Positions 14,649 through 21,660 of a stretch of DNA of 32,033 nt are shown one piece after another (within the stretch, counting starts at the first letter, position 1; each line of letters opens with the position of its first letter). Under the pieces are notes generated by a model, which saw only the letters and a program-made list of their open reading frames with translations, made no database searches and was not told where the DNA came from. A program made the position numbers and the translations under genes. The DNA is from JBCBZH01 sp039815415 (lineage in GTDB: Bacteria > Bacteroidota > Rhodothermia > Rhodothermales > Rubricoccaceae): the NCBI GenBank assembly GCA_039815415.1, contig JBCBZH010000015.1, forward strand, positions 1 through 32,033. The letters run 5' to 3'.

Positions 14649-17111
14649 TCAAGGCATCAGCTCGGCGGCGTTGATGAGGTCGGCGAGGAGCCCTGCGGCG
14701 GTCACATCGGGACCAGCGCCGGGGCCCTGGACGACCAGCGGTGTCTCGGTGTAGCGGTCGGACCGGATCAAGATCACGTTGTCCGTTCCCTTGGAGCCAC
14801 CAAAGGGTGAGGCGACCGCTACCGACTTCACGCCAACTCGTAGCCCCTCGTCGTCGATCTGGCCGACGTAGGCGAGGCGCTCGCCGCGCTGGTGCGCCTC
14901 GGCCACACACGTGGCCCACTCTGCATCGAGGTCTGGAAGGGCCTCCATGAACGCGCTGGCGGAGGCCTCCTGGAGTTCTGGTGGCACGAGGGATTCGACC
15001 ACCAGCTCGTCGCGTTCCACGGAGCGCCCGGTCTCGCGGGCAAGGATGAGCAGCTTGCGTGCCACGTCTTCGCCCATCAGGTCGTCGCGCGGATCGGGCT
15101 CGGTGAAGCCCCGCGCCTTCGCCTCGCGGACAGCCTCGGAGAAGGAGGCTCCGGCATCGAGCTGGTTGAAGAGGAAGGCCAGCGTGCCCGAGAACACGCC
15201 CTCGATGTGACGGATGCGGTCCCCTGAGCGAAGCAGGTCGCGAAGGGTGAACACCACCGGAAGCCCGGCCATCACCGTGGTTTCGTAGCGGTAGCTGACT
15301 TCGCGGCGGCCCGCAGCGGCGCGGAGCTGACGGTAGAAGTCCATATCCACCGTGTTGGCCTTTTTGTTGGGCGTCACCACGCCCACGCCGGCCTCCAGCC
15401 AGCGCACGTAGCGCCGCGCCACGTCTTCCGAAGCGGTCGCGTCCACTACGATGCGGCGCTCCAGGCCGGGCGCCAGTAGGCGTGACTCGAGTTGATCGAG
15501 ATCCGCAGTCTCGCCCTTGTTTTCCAGGTCTGGAATCGCATTCTCGAGCCGGAGGCCGCTCGTGTCCCACGTCATCTTGCGCGAGTTCGCTAGCCCGACG
15601 AGTCGGAGGTGGATGCGGTCGTCGGCCATAAGGGTCGGCGCGTGCTCGGCCAGCATCTCAATCATCCGGCGTCCTACCAGCCCGGTGCCGATCACGACGA
15701 CATGGACGCGCGTGCGGCGCATCGGGAACGCCTCGTGGAGCGCGCTGAGAGCAGCGGCAACGTCTGCTCCTCGCACGACGGTCGAGATGTTGGTTTCGGC
15801 AGCGCCCTGGGCAATCGCCAGCACGTTGACGCCTGCGCGTCCGAGCGTGGCGAAGAGGCGTCCGGCCAAGCCGGGTTGGTGCCGCATGCCCTCGCCCACG
15901 GCGGAGACGACGGCACAGTCCGGGATGGCGTAGACGCGCCGGACGTCGCCGCGCGCTAGCTCGCGCTCGAACGCCAGCTCGAGGGCGGTCACGGCCGCGT
16001 TCGCATCGGCAGCATCCACTACGATGCAGATGCTCTGCTCGCTCGACGCCTGGCTCACCATCCGGACGTTGATGCCCTGCGCCGAGAGCGCGCCGAACAG
16101 CCTCGAGCTGACGCCCACAGCGGCTTTCATCCCGGCACCCTCCACCATCACCACGGCCACGTCGCGCACGGACGAGATGCCCTTGACGCGAAGGTCAAGG
16201 GCGTCGGTCTCGTCGGAGATGCGCGTGCCCGGCAGGTCCGGGGCGAGCGTGCTCTTGATGAGGATGGGAATGCCCGCGCGCTCGGCGGGAAGCATGGTGC
16301 GTGGGTGGAGCACCTTCGCGCCGAAGTGCGCCAGCTCAGCGGCCTCGCGGTAGCTCAGGCAAGCCAGCGGGACGGCCTCCGGCACGAGTCGTGGGTCAGC
16401 GGTGAACACGCCCGCCACGTCGGTCCAGATGATGCACGCACTCGCGCCCAGGGCCTCGGCGAGAATCGTGGCCGTGTAATCCGAACCCGACCGACCCAAG
16501 GTGGTCGTGACGCCGCTCTCGGTCGAGCCGATAAATCCGGTCACGACGGCAATCTGCTCCTTGGGCATCGCCGCAAACGTCTCGCGGACGAGTTGACCGG
16601 TTGTCTCGAAGTCCACGCTCGCGTCGCCGAATCGGTCGTCGGTGCGGATAAACGCGGTCGCCTCCAGCCCGAGGGCGTCGCGCCCGGCAGCGCGGAAGGC
16701 GGCCGCCACGAGCGGCACCGACATCCGCTCGCCCATTCCGATCACCGCGTCGCGCGTGCGGGGCGTGACCTCGCGCAGCAGCGAGACGCCGTCGAGCAGC
16801 TCCGCCAGCTCGTCGACTCGTGCCTCGAGCTGACGACGGACGGCCTCCCGATCGGAGTCGTCCACCAGATCCGCCAGCGCGTCGGCGTGGCGCTGCCGGA
16901 TGGCCTTGACGTGCTCGGCGTGGCCCGTGCGGTCGAGGGCGGCATCGAGGGCGTCCAGCAGATCGTCAGTGACGCCGGCAAGGGCAGAGACGACCACCAC
17001 GCGACGGCCCTCTGTCGGGCTGGCGATGACGAGGTCCACCACGCGGCGGATGCGCTCAGGGGTGGCGACAGACGTGCCGCCGAATTTGGCGACGAGAGGA
17101 GAAGAGGGCAT
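14649..17111 (-). CDS. thrA: Bifunctional aspartokinase / homoserine dehydrogenase
   Basis: An 820-residue fusion enzyme for the first and third steps from aspartate to threonine and methionine. The N-terminal aspartokinase (about 1-300) begins PLVAKFGGTSVATPERIRR and has GRSGSDYTATILAEALGA and WTDVAGVFTADPR. Two ACT-type regulatory domains lie between about 310 and 450, the sites of feedback by threonine in this family. The homoserine dehydrogenase part starts at VVIGTGLVGRRMIEML (NAD(P)-binding Rossmann motif) and contains GVVTPNKKAN. ATG 17111 is used; an upstream TTG at 17120 would lie within the terminator's U-run. Its 5' region carries a threonine-rich leader peptide, a competing hairpin and an intrinsic terminator. 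Length is normal for the ThrA/MetL type. Confidence 0.96.
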   Translation of the reverse strand: MPSSPLVAKFGGTSVATPERIRRVVDLVIASPTEGRRVVVVSALAGVTDDLLDALDAALDRTGHAEHVKAIRQRHADALADLVDDSDREAVRRQLEARVDELAELLDGVSLLREVTPRTRDAVIGMGERMSVPLVAAAFRAAGRDALGLEATAFIRTDDRFGDASVDFETTGQLVRETFAAMPKEQIAVVTGFIGSTESGVTTTLGRSGSDYTATILAEALGASACIIWTDVAGVFTADPRLVPEAVPLACLSYREAAELAHFGAKVLHPRTMLPAERAGIPILIKSTLAPDLPGTRISDETDALDLRVKGISSVRDVAVVMVEGAGMKAAVGVSSRLFGALSAQGINVRMVSQASSEQSICIVVDAADANAAVTALELAFERELARGDVRRVYAIPDCAVVSAVGEGMRHQPGLAGRLFATLGRAGVNVLAIAQGAAETNISTVVRGADVAAALSALHEAFPMRRTRVHVVVIGTGLVGRRMIEMLAEHAPTLMADDRIHLRLVGLANSRKMTWDTSGLRLENAIPDLENKGETADLDQLESRLLAPGLERRIVVDATASEDVARRYVRWLEAGVGVVTPNKKANTVDMDFYRQLRAAAGRREVSYRYETTVMAGLPVVFTLRDLLRSGDRIRHIEGVFSGTLAFLFNQLDAGASFSEAVREAKARGFTEPDPRDDLMGEDVARKLLILARETGRSVERDELVVESLVPPELQEASASAFMEALPDLDAEWATCVAEAHQRGERLAYVGQIDDEGLRVGVKSVAVASPFGGSKGTDNVILIRSDRYTETPLVVQGPGAGPDVTAAGLLADLINAAELMP

Positions 17112-17118
17112 GGCAACC

Positions 17119-17154
17119 AAAAAACCGCCCGCTCACCGGATGGGAGCGGGCGGT
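17119..17154 (-). terminator. Attenuator terminator of the thr operon
   Basis: On the reverse strand ACCGCCCGCTC (17154-17144) and GAGCGGGCGGT (17134-17124) form an 11-bp perfect stem with a 9-nt loop, followed directly by TTTTTT (17124-17119). The thrA start codon follows eight bases later, so the terminator must be read through or disrupted for thrA expression. Confidence 0.88.
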
Positions 17155-17214
17155 CCAGATCGGGAGCGCGGGGCGCTCAGGTCAGGTGGGTCGCACGCTC
17201 GGCGTTGGGCCGAG
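17144..17214 (-). promoter_or_regulatory. Competing RNA structures of the thr attenuator
   Basis: On the reverse strand three segments compete. Segment 1, CTCGGC (17214-17209), and segment 2, GCCGAG (17203-17198), form a hairpin inside the leader peptide codons. Segment 2 extended, GAGCGTGCG (17200-17192), can instead pair with CGCCCGCTC (17152-17144), the 5' arm of the terminator, at eight of nine positions (one U-C mismatch). A ribosome held on the Thr codons would cover segment 1 and favour the antiterminator. Confidence 0.75.
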
Positions 17215-17250
17215 GGTTCGGGTGGTAGTCCGGGTCCAGCGTGCGATCAT
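17182..17250 (-). CDS. thrL: thr operon leader peptide, threonine-rich
   Basis: ATG at 17250-17248 opens a 22-codon frame ending TGA at 17184-17182. Threonine occupies positions 6, 8, 9, 10, 12, 16 and 22, seven of 22 residues, in four ACC, one ACT, one further ACC and one ACG codon; an isoleucine is at position 2. It begins MIARWTRTTTR. The stop lies just before the terminator hairpin (17154-17119), and the codons overlap the segments that decide the alternative fold. This is the layout of the enterobacterial thrL leader, where scarcity of charged tRNA-Thr (and tRNA-Ile) stalls the ribosome and lets thrABC be transcribed. The ribosome-binding site is weak by eye, as is common in Bacteroidota. 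It is not homologous in sequence to E. coli ThrL; the similarity is in layout and composition. Confidence 0.85.
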   Translation of the reverse strand: MIARWTRTTTRTLGPTPSVRPT

Positions 17251-17299
17251 GACCAGGAAGCTAGCGGCCCAGGACGCGGACGGCAATGCACGTCGCCAT

Positions 17300-17313
17300 T
17301 CGAAGCGCTTCCA
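17300..17313. promoter_or_regulatory. LacI-family-type operator palindrome 3
   Basis: TCGAAGCGCTTCCA is the exact reverse complement of the palindrome at 2102-2115. It lies 50 bp before the leader-peptide start on the reverse strand, within the probable thr operon promoter region and just after the beta-propeller gene. Two exact 14-base copies in one window suggest a common regulator. No LacI-family gene is in the window. Confidence 0.4.
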
Positions 17314-17327
17314 ATCTCCTGCTCCTG

Positions 17328-18461
17328 TCAGCGCCGAACGAAGGAGCGGCTCTCGGCCCTGCCATCTCGGTGCATCGTGACCACGTAGAGTCCTGGCGCC
17401 AGCCCGTCGAGATCGATGTCCAGTGTATGATCGCCTGCGGGATGCACGGCGGCTCCGAGCGACCGGACGCGTCGCCCCAGGGAGTCGTGCAGCGCCATCT
17501 CGAGGTACTCTGGGGCGTCGAGCTGAAAGCGGATCTGTGTCGAGCTGGTGGCGGGGTTGGGCGATGGCGCCAGCAGCGCGCCGGTTTGGAGCGGACCCTC
17601 CTCGGCGGAAGTGACCGTCTGGATCACGATTCGGCGGATGGCACGCGTCCGCGAGTCTGATACGTAGAGCGTGTCGCCAGCGACGTTCGAGACAATTCCG
17701 TTGGGCTTGTTGAACTGCGCCGTGCTGGCGGGGCCGTCGACCAGCCCAGCAGTGCCTGTTCCTGCGAGCGTCGTCACCTCGCCGCTCGGAGAGATCTGGT
17801 AGATGAGGTGGGTGTTGATGCCCGTCGCGTAGAACTGCCCGCCGCCATAGGCGAGGAAGCCGACCTGGGTTCTGAGATCGGCCAGGAGGGTGAGCCCGGA
17901 GCCTGTGAATCGGAAGATTCGGCCGTTGTCGAAGTTGGCGATGTGGAGGCGGTTCTGGTCATCGAAGGCCAAGCCCGCGGGGCCTTCCAGCCCGCCCAGT
18001 TCGATCTCGGTGGCTTCGCCTGACGTAGAGAGGCGCCGGATCCAGTCCCCGTCGTAGCTGGCGATGTAGATCACGTCATTCTGGAGATCGTAGGCGACGC
18101 CACTGAGTGTGGTGCCCGAGGCCTGGTAGAAGACGCTTGATGCCCCTCCGGGCAAGACCTTTCGGATCTGTCCACGACCGTAGTTGGCAGCATAGAGAGA
18201 ACCGTCGGGTCCGAATGAGAGACCGTTGGCGCGCGAGAAACCGGTTGCATAGGTGGAGGTGACTCCGGTCTCGAGGTTGACCCGGGTGACGGTCTGGCCC
18301 GTGCCGCCGAAGCGGGAGCCATAGAGGGCGCCGTCAGGGCCAATCGCCAGCGCGTCGTCGATGGCAGAGCCTTCAGGGACGATCGTTTCGACGGTGACGG
18401 TCTGTGCTGACGCGAGCGGCGTCAGCGCGAGAAGGAGGGCGAGGGTCGCAAGGCGAGACAT
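17328..18461 (-). CDS. Secreted NHL-type beta-propeller protein with T9SS sorting domain
   Basis: A 377-residue exported protein. The N-terminus is a signal peptide (LATLALLLALTPLASAQ). The middle (about residues 30-285) repeats beta-propeller blades with motifs such as AIGPDGALYGS, SFGPDGSLYAANYGRG and AFDDQNRLHIANFDNGRI, the NHL/SMP-30 pattern. The C-terminal part (about residues 300-377) is a type IX secretion sorting domain: LAPSPNPATSSTQIRFQL, MALHDSLGRRVRSL, LDGLAPGLYVVTMHRDG and a basic end. The protein is thus sent across the outer membrane and possibly anchored there. The gene lies between the thr operon leader and an AraC regulator, all on the reverse strand. No specific enzymatic residues are evident; a ligand-binding propeller is most likely. 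Confidence 0.85.
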   Translation of the reverse strand: MSRLATLALLLALTPLASAQTVTVETIVPEGSAIDDALAIGPDGALYGSRFGGTGQTVTRVNLETGVTSTYATGFSRANGLSFGPDGSLYAANYGRGQIRKVLPGGASSVFYQASGTTLSGVAYDLQNDVIYIASYDGDWIRRLSTSGEATEIELGGLEGPAGLAFDDQNRLHIANFDNGRIFRFTGSGLTLLADLRTQVGFLAYGGGQFYATGINTHLIYQISPSGEVTTLAGTGTAGLVDGPASTAQFNKPNGIVSNVAGDTLYVSDSRTRAIRRIVIQTVTSAEEGPLQTGALLAPSPNPATSSTQIRFQLDAPEYLEMALHDSLGRRVRSLGAAVHPAGDHTLDIDLDGLAPGLYVVTMHRDGRAESRSFVRR

Positions 18462-18563
18462 ACGCAGGGGGGAATGAGTGTCTCGCCCAACCTCCCCGCC
18501 GTACCGTCCCTCACCGCCTCAATTCCCTCGCAATGGGCCTCACTGCGCGCGATGAGACCCTCG

Positions 18564-19763
18564 CTAGGACTCGACGAGCTTGCGTACAGGCTTGGAGGCT
18601 CCGTCTCCGCTGGCCGGCGACAGAGGCGCCACGGCGAGTGTCGGCACCCTCGAGCTGGCGCTCTGGCGGTACGCCGAGGGCGTGGTTCCAGTCTGCGCCT
18701 TGAACACCCGGTTGAACGACGCCTTGCTGCTGAACCCGGCGTCCAGCCCGATGGCGAGGACCGTCTGGTGGGCCAGTGCCGGGTCGGCCAGCCGCGCCTT
18801 GGCCTCGTCCACGCGGTAGCCGTTTACCACGTCGTAGAAGCTGCCCCCCAGGCCGTCGGCGAGGACCTGGGAGAGCAGGCGCTCCGAGAGACCGAGGCGT
18901 TTCGCGAGTCCCGCCAGGCGAATCTCAGGGTCGAGGTACGGGCGCTCGGTCTCCATCAGCTCCCGGAGAGCCTGTGCATGGGGCGTCAGGTCCGGCGAGC
19001 TGGCGGGTTCAGGTTCTGGACCGGGTCGCTCGGGAAGCGTAAGTGAGGGCAACACCAGACCCGGCTGACGCAGCATCGTGTAGCCGATCATCGACACGAT
19101 GGCTGCCAGCGCGAGCGGCACGAAGTAGTCCAGCCATTGCAGCACCGATCCTCGTGCCAAGACCAGGATCATGTTTACGGTCATCATGCCTGCGTAGACG
19201 GCAAACAGCCACGTCAGGCGGTTCAGTCCCTCGAGCTGGTCGTCCGCCGACCCCGCGACCTCCTGCCGGTACCGCGCGTTGTAGCCGCGCACCAGCCAGA
19301 CCGTCGCCAGCGCGTAGGTCACGGTCTGAAGGAAGTAGAGACTGGTGAAGCTGAAGCTGAGGAGTTTCCCGCCAGCTTCCAGAGTGGTGGAATCGACGAC
19401 CGGGCTCCACAGGATGGCCGCGACCACGAAGAGCTGGAGGACCCATGGGAGCGCGTGCACGAGGTCCTCGGGCTCCCACGCGGCACGCTCCGGGATGAGG
19501 CACCGCACGTACCCGTAGTAGAGCGGCCCAATGGCGAACCAGAGGCTTCCCACGAGGCCCATCGCCGCAACCGAGGTGAGCGGCATGCCGGAGAACTGAA
19601 AGGCCATGTCGGTGAGCAACACGGCCATCACGGCCAGCAGCCCGACCAGAAAGCCGCGCGCCTTTCGGGGCTCGCCCGAGCGCCGCCCCAGCAGAATCGC
19701 CAGCCCGACGCTGTGCAGCGCGGCGATCAGGAGGACGACAGACGGAAGCGTGAGTGACGGCAT
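18564..19763 (-). CDS. AraC-family regulator with N-terminal membrane domain
   Basis: A 399-residue protein with seven or so hydrophobic spans in the first 230 residues (e.g. VVLLIAALHSVGLAILLG, WFAIGPLYYGYV, YFVPLALAAIVSMIGYTML), then a polar linker and a C-terminal AraC-type DNA-binding domain. The HTH region is LAGLAKRLGLSERLLSQVLADGLGGSFYDVVNGYRVDEAKARL, and the second HTH includes AIGLDAGFSSKASFNRVFKAQTGTTPSAYRQ. Such membrane-tethered AraC proteins are common in Bacteroidota, but their ligands are mostly unknown. ATG 19763 starts it. It lies upstream of the beta-propeller gene on the same strand (102-nt gap), which may be a target; this is inference. Confidence 0.88.
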   Translation of the reverse strand: MPSLTLPSVVLLIAALHSVGLAILLGRRSGEPRKARGFLVGLLAVMAVLLTDMAFQFSGMPLTSVAAMGLVGSLWFAIGPLYYGYVRCLIPERAAWEPEDLVHALPWVLQLFVVAAILWSPVVDSTTLEAGGKLLSFSFTSLYFLQTVTYALATVWLVRGYNARYRQEVAGSADDQLEGLNRLTWLFAVYAGMMTVNMILVLARGSVLQWLDYFVPLALAAIVSMIGYTMLRQPGLVLPSLTLPERPGPEPEPASSPDLTPHAQALRELMETERPYLDPEIRLAGLAKRLGLSERLLSQVLADGLGGSFYDVVNGYRVDEAKARLADPALAHQTVLAIGLDAGFSSKASFNRVFKAQTGTTPSAYRQSASSRVPTLAVAPLSPASGDGASKPVRKLVES

Positions 19764-19910
19764 CGGGTATAGGGGAGACCGCAGAGGCTAGATGCGCGTC
19801 GAGCTGGCGTCAAGGGGAGAGGAAGTCCCTGGCCCAACGGGCTGGCGAACGCGATGCCATGAGCAACCCGTAGACTGGAGTCTGCCCACGAGTTGACTGC
19901 TCGTTTCGAG

Positions 19911-20585
19911 ATGTCCTCCCCTGAATCGGCACCGTCCGTCTTTCCGTTCTTGTCTCGTCTGTCGCCCAGCGAGTGGGAGGCCTTTGTGCACGGCGCGCGG
20001 CCTGTCGCGCTCGATCCGGGGGCGGTCATCTGCATGGAGGGAGACCGTTGTCAGGCGCTTCCCTTGGTGTTGTCAGGAGAAGCGCGGGTCTACCGGGCGC
20101 ACGCCACCGGGCGAGCGCTGACACTGTATCGCATCGAGCCGGGCGAGAGCTGCATCCTCACAGCCTCGTGTCTCCTGAGTGGGCTCCCGTTTCCAGCCTA
20201 TGCCGAGGCGGTCACGCCCCTGGAAGCCCTGATGGTTCCGACGGACCTCTTCCGCGCGTCCTTCGTGCACAGCGCCCCCTGGCGCGATCACATCTTCGAG
20301 CTGCTGGCGCGACGCCTCGCCAGCGTCATCGAGCTGGTGGACGCGGTGGCGTTTCAGCGGGTGGACGAGCGGCTGGCGACGGTTCTCGTGGATCAGGCCG
20401 ATGCGGAGGGCCGCGTGGCGCAGACGCACGAGATGTTGGCCGAGGCCCTGGGGACCTCCCGCGAGGTTGTCAGCCGAGCGCTCAAGGAGTTCGAGCGTGA
20501 AGGGCTCGTCGCGCTGGCGCGGGGCGAGGTGGTGGTGCAGGGGGCCTCCGCGCTGCAGAACTATGGATCGGCGCGGCGTATGTGA
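19911..20585 (+). CDS. Crp/Fnr family transcriptional regulator
   Basis: A 224-residue regulator with a cyclic-nucleotide-binding-like jelly roll (about residues 20-130: FPFLSRLSPSEWEAF, ALPLVLSGEARVY, ESCILTASCLLSG) and a C-terminal winged HTH (about 170-210). The HTH ends GTSREVVSRALKEFEREGLV; its R-E-x-x-x-R contact pattern is the one CRP uses for TGTGA half-sites. The jelly roll's PGESCILTASCLLSG motif carries two cysteines, as in sub-families that sense redox or metals, though the signal is unknown. ATG 19911 is preferred over an upstream TTG (19893). The gene is followed by a CRP-like palindrome overlapping its stop, then a DUF2892 gene, the typical pair for this sub-family. Confidence 0.9.
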   Translation: MSSPESAPSVFPFLSRLSPSEWEAFVHGARPVALDPGAVICMEGDRCQALPLVLSGEARVYRAHATGRALTLYRIEPGESCILTASCLLSGLPFPAYAEAVTPLEALMVPTDLFRASFVHSAPWRDHIFELLARRLASVIELVDAVAFQRVDERLATVLVDQADAEGRVAQTHEMLAEALGTSREVVSRALKEFEREGLVALARGEVVVQGASALQNYGSARRM

Positions 20586-20596
20586 CTGAAGTCACG
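20581..20596 (+). promoter_or_regulatory. CRP-like operator in front of the DUF2892 gene
   Basis: TGTGACTGAAGTCACG fits the TGTGA-N6-TCACA pattern at nine of ten fixed positions and overlaps the upstream gene's TGA. A candidate Bacteroidota-like -7 element, GATCTTTG (20619-20626), is placed so that the operator centre would be about 43 bp before the start point, as for class II activation. It is likely the target of the adjacent Crp/Fnr regulator. Confidence 0.6.
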
Positions 20597-20648
20597 GACA
20601 CAGTCCATGGCGCAGCCCGATCTTTGAGGACCACCAACCGGTTTTGAC

Positions 20649-20864
20649 ATGACGAAGAACATGGGTTCTGTAGATCGCAGCGTTCGTGCAGCCCTCGCGG
20701 TGCTCGTCGGCGTTCTCTATTTCACCAACGTCATCAGCGGCACGGTCGCGATTGTGCTGGGCGTGCTCGCTCTCATTTTCCTGGCGACGAGCTTCATCGG
20801 CACGTGCCCGCTCTACCTCCCATTCGGGCTGTCCACGCTTCGGAAGGGGGGCGCAGACGGCTGA
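20649..20864 (+). CDS. DUF2892 family small membrane protein
   Basis: A 71-residue protein with two hydrophobic segments, AALAVLVGVLYFTNVISG and TVAIVLGVLALIFLATSFIG, then a C(P)LY motif (GTCPLYLPFG) and a short polar end. This matches the DUF2892 (YgaP-type transmembrane) family, with the N-terminal NMGSVDRSVRA motif. The family is often regulated by Crp/Fnr proteins and sits by thiosulfate/sulfur or redox genes, but its function is unsettled. Here it follows a Crp/Fnr gene after a CRP-like palindrome (20581-20596). Confidence 0.88.
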   Translation: MTKNMGSVDRSVRAALAVLVGVLYFTNVISGTVAIVLGVLALIFLATSFIGTCPLYLPFGLSTLRKGGADG

Positions 20865-20972
20865 CCGATCGGGTGTCCTCGAGCTGAGGATCGCCCGCTC
20901 GAGGATGCCAAGAGACGCGGCGGCGAGGCCTCAGATTCCCGGTCGCTTCGCAACCTCGGGGCGCAAACGGGG

Positions 20973-20980
20973 TACATTTG
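20973..20980 (+). promoter_or_regulatory. Bacteroidota-type promoter element before the SRP RNA
   Basis: TACATTTG matches the Bacteroidota -7 consensus TAnnTTTG exactly and is the only such element seen immediately before the SRP RNA gene. No clear TTTG at -33 accompanies it. A 5'-hairpin (TGTCGG 20984-20989 with CCGACA 21009-21014) follows, containing one copy of the dispersed decamer. If this promoter is used, the hairpin would form the start of the primary transcript. Confidence 0.4.
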
Positions 20981-21014
20981 GGCTGTCGGTCGCCAGCTCG
21001 CTGGCCTGCCGACA

Positions 21015-21126
21015 GAGTGAGGGCACGTCCCGTACGGCCAGCTCCCTCTGAACCCCGCCAGGGCCGGAAGGCAGCAACGGTAGGAGGTCGTAGCGGCGCG
21101 ATACGGATCGCGTGCCCTCACTCTTT
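21015..21126 (+). ncRNA. ffs: Signal recognition particle RNA, small bacterial type
   Basis: A structural RNA that binds Ffh and targets membrane proteins. The conserved apical-loop region reads CCAGGGCCGGAAGGCAGCAA (21059-21078), the GGAA tetraloop plus the Ffh-binding AGCA asymmetric loop. The molecule is closed by a perfect 13-bp terminal stem, GAGTGAGGGCACG (21015-21027) with CGTGCCCTCACTC (21111-21123). The 3' stem is followed by TTTTTT (21124-21129), so it doubles as its terminator. The roughly 110-nt length and absence of an Alu domain mark the small 4.5S-like type. It lies between the DUF2892 gene and yajC, another protein-export gene. Exact 5' end is uncertain. Confidence 0.92.
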
Positions 21127-21153
21127 TTTCGGGACTGACGCCATTCCCTCGTG

Positions 21154-21241
21154 TTGTCATTCCGAACTCGATTCGGAATCTCAGTTGAGCGAAACGCTAC
21201 GACTTCGGGCACGAGATCCTGAATCAAGTTCAGGATGACAA
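21154..21241. repeat. BIME-like element with two hairpins and terminal inverted repeats
   Basis: The element starts TTGTCATTCC and ends GGATGACAA, imperfect terminal inverted repeats. It contains two perfect 8-bp hairpins with 5-nt loops: ATTCCGAA/TTCGGAAT (21159-21179) and ATCCTGAA/TTCAGGAT (21216-21236). This matches the REP/BIME or MITE type. It sits in the spacer between the SRP RNA and yajC. Its right end is shared with the element at 14528-14634. Confidence 0.75.
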
Positions 21242-21306
21242 GGCTGTGAGGGACGTGCGTGACTCCTTTCCTTGGTGGCGACCGCCACGCCTCGACCCAC
21301 CCCGCG

Positions 21307-21639
21307 ATGTTCCAGATCGTCCCGCTTGCTCAGGCTGCTCCTCCCGGTGGTGGAGGGCTGTTCGCCAACCCGCTCCTGCTCATCGCGCTGATGTTCGGGA
21401 TCATGTACTTTTTCATGATCCGGCCCCAGTCCAAGCGGGAGAAGGCCCGCCGCGCGATGATCGACGCCGTGCAGAAGGGCGACCGCATCGTGACCGCAGG
21501 CGGCATCCACGGGACGGTGACGAAGGTCGACGAGACCAGCGTGCTGGCGTCCGTGGACGGTGATACGAAGCTGCGGTTCGAGAAGAACGCCATCTCGTCG
21601 GTGACCACGAAGGACGGCAAGGAGACGGCGGCAGCGTAA
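21307..21639 (+). CDS. yajC: Preprotein translocase subunit YajC
   Basis: A 110-residue single-span protein of the SecDF-YajC accessory complex of the Sec translocon. A short Ala/Gly/Pro-rich start precedes one membrane helix (NPLLLIALMFGIMYFFMI), followed at once by the family motif RPQSKREKARRAMIDAVQKGDRIVTAGGIHGTV. The C-terminal part is a small beta-rich domain with KLRFEKNAISSV. ATG 21307 is chosen (MFQIVPLAQAAPP); an upstream ATG in frame gives residues with no family match. Neighbouring ffs fits a protein-export context, but a BIME-like repeat separates them. Confidence 0.95.
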   Translation: MFQIVPLAQAAPPGGGGLFANPLLLIALMFGIMYFFMIRPQSKREKARRAMIDAVQKGDRIVTAGGIHGTVTKVDETSVLASVDGDTKLRFEKNAISSVTTKDGKETAAA

Positions 21640-21660
21640 GCTAAACTTCCGCTTTCTGCC

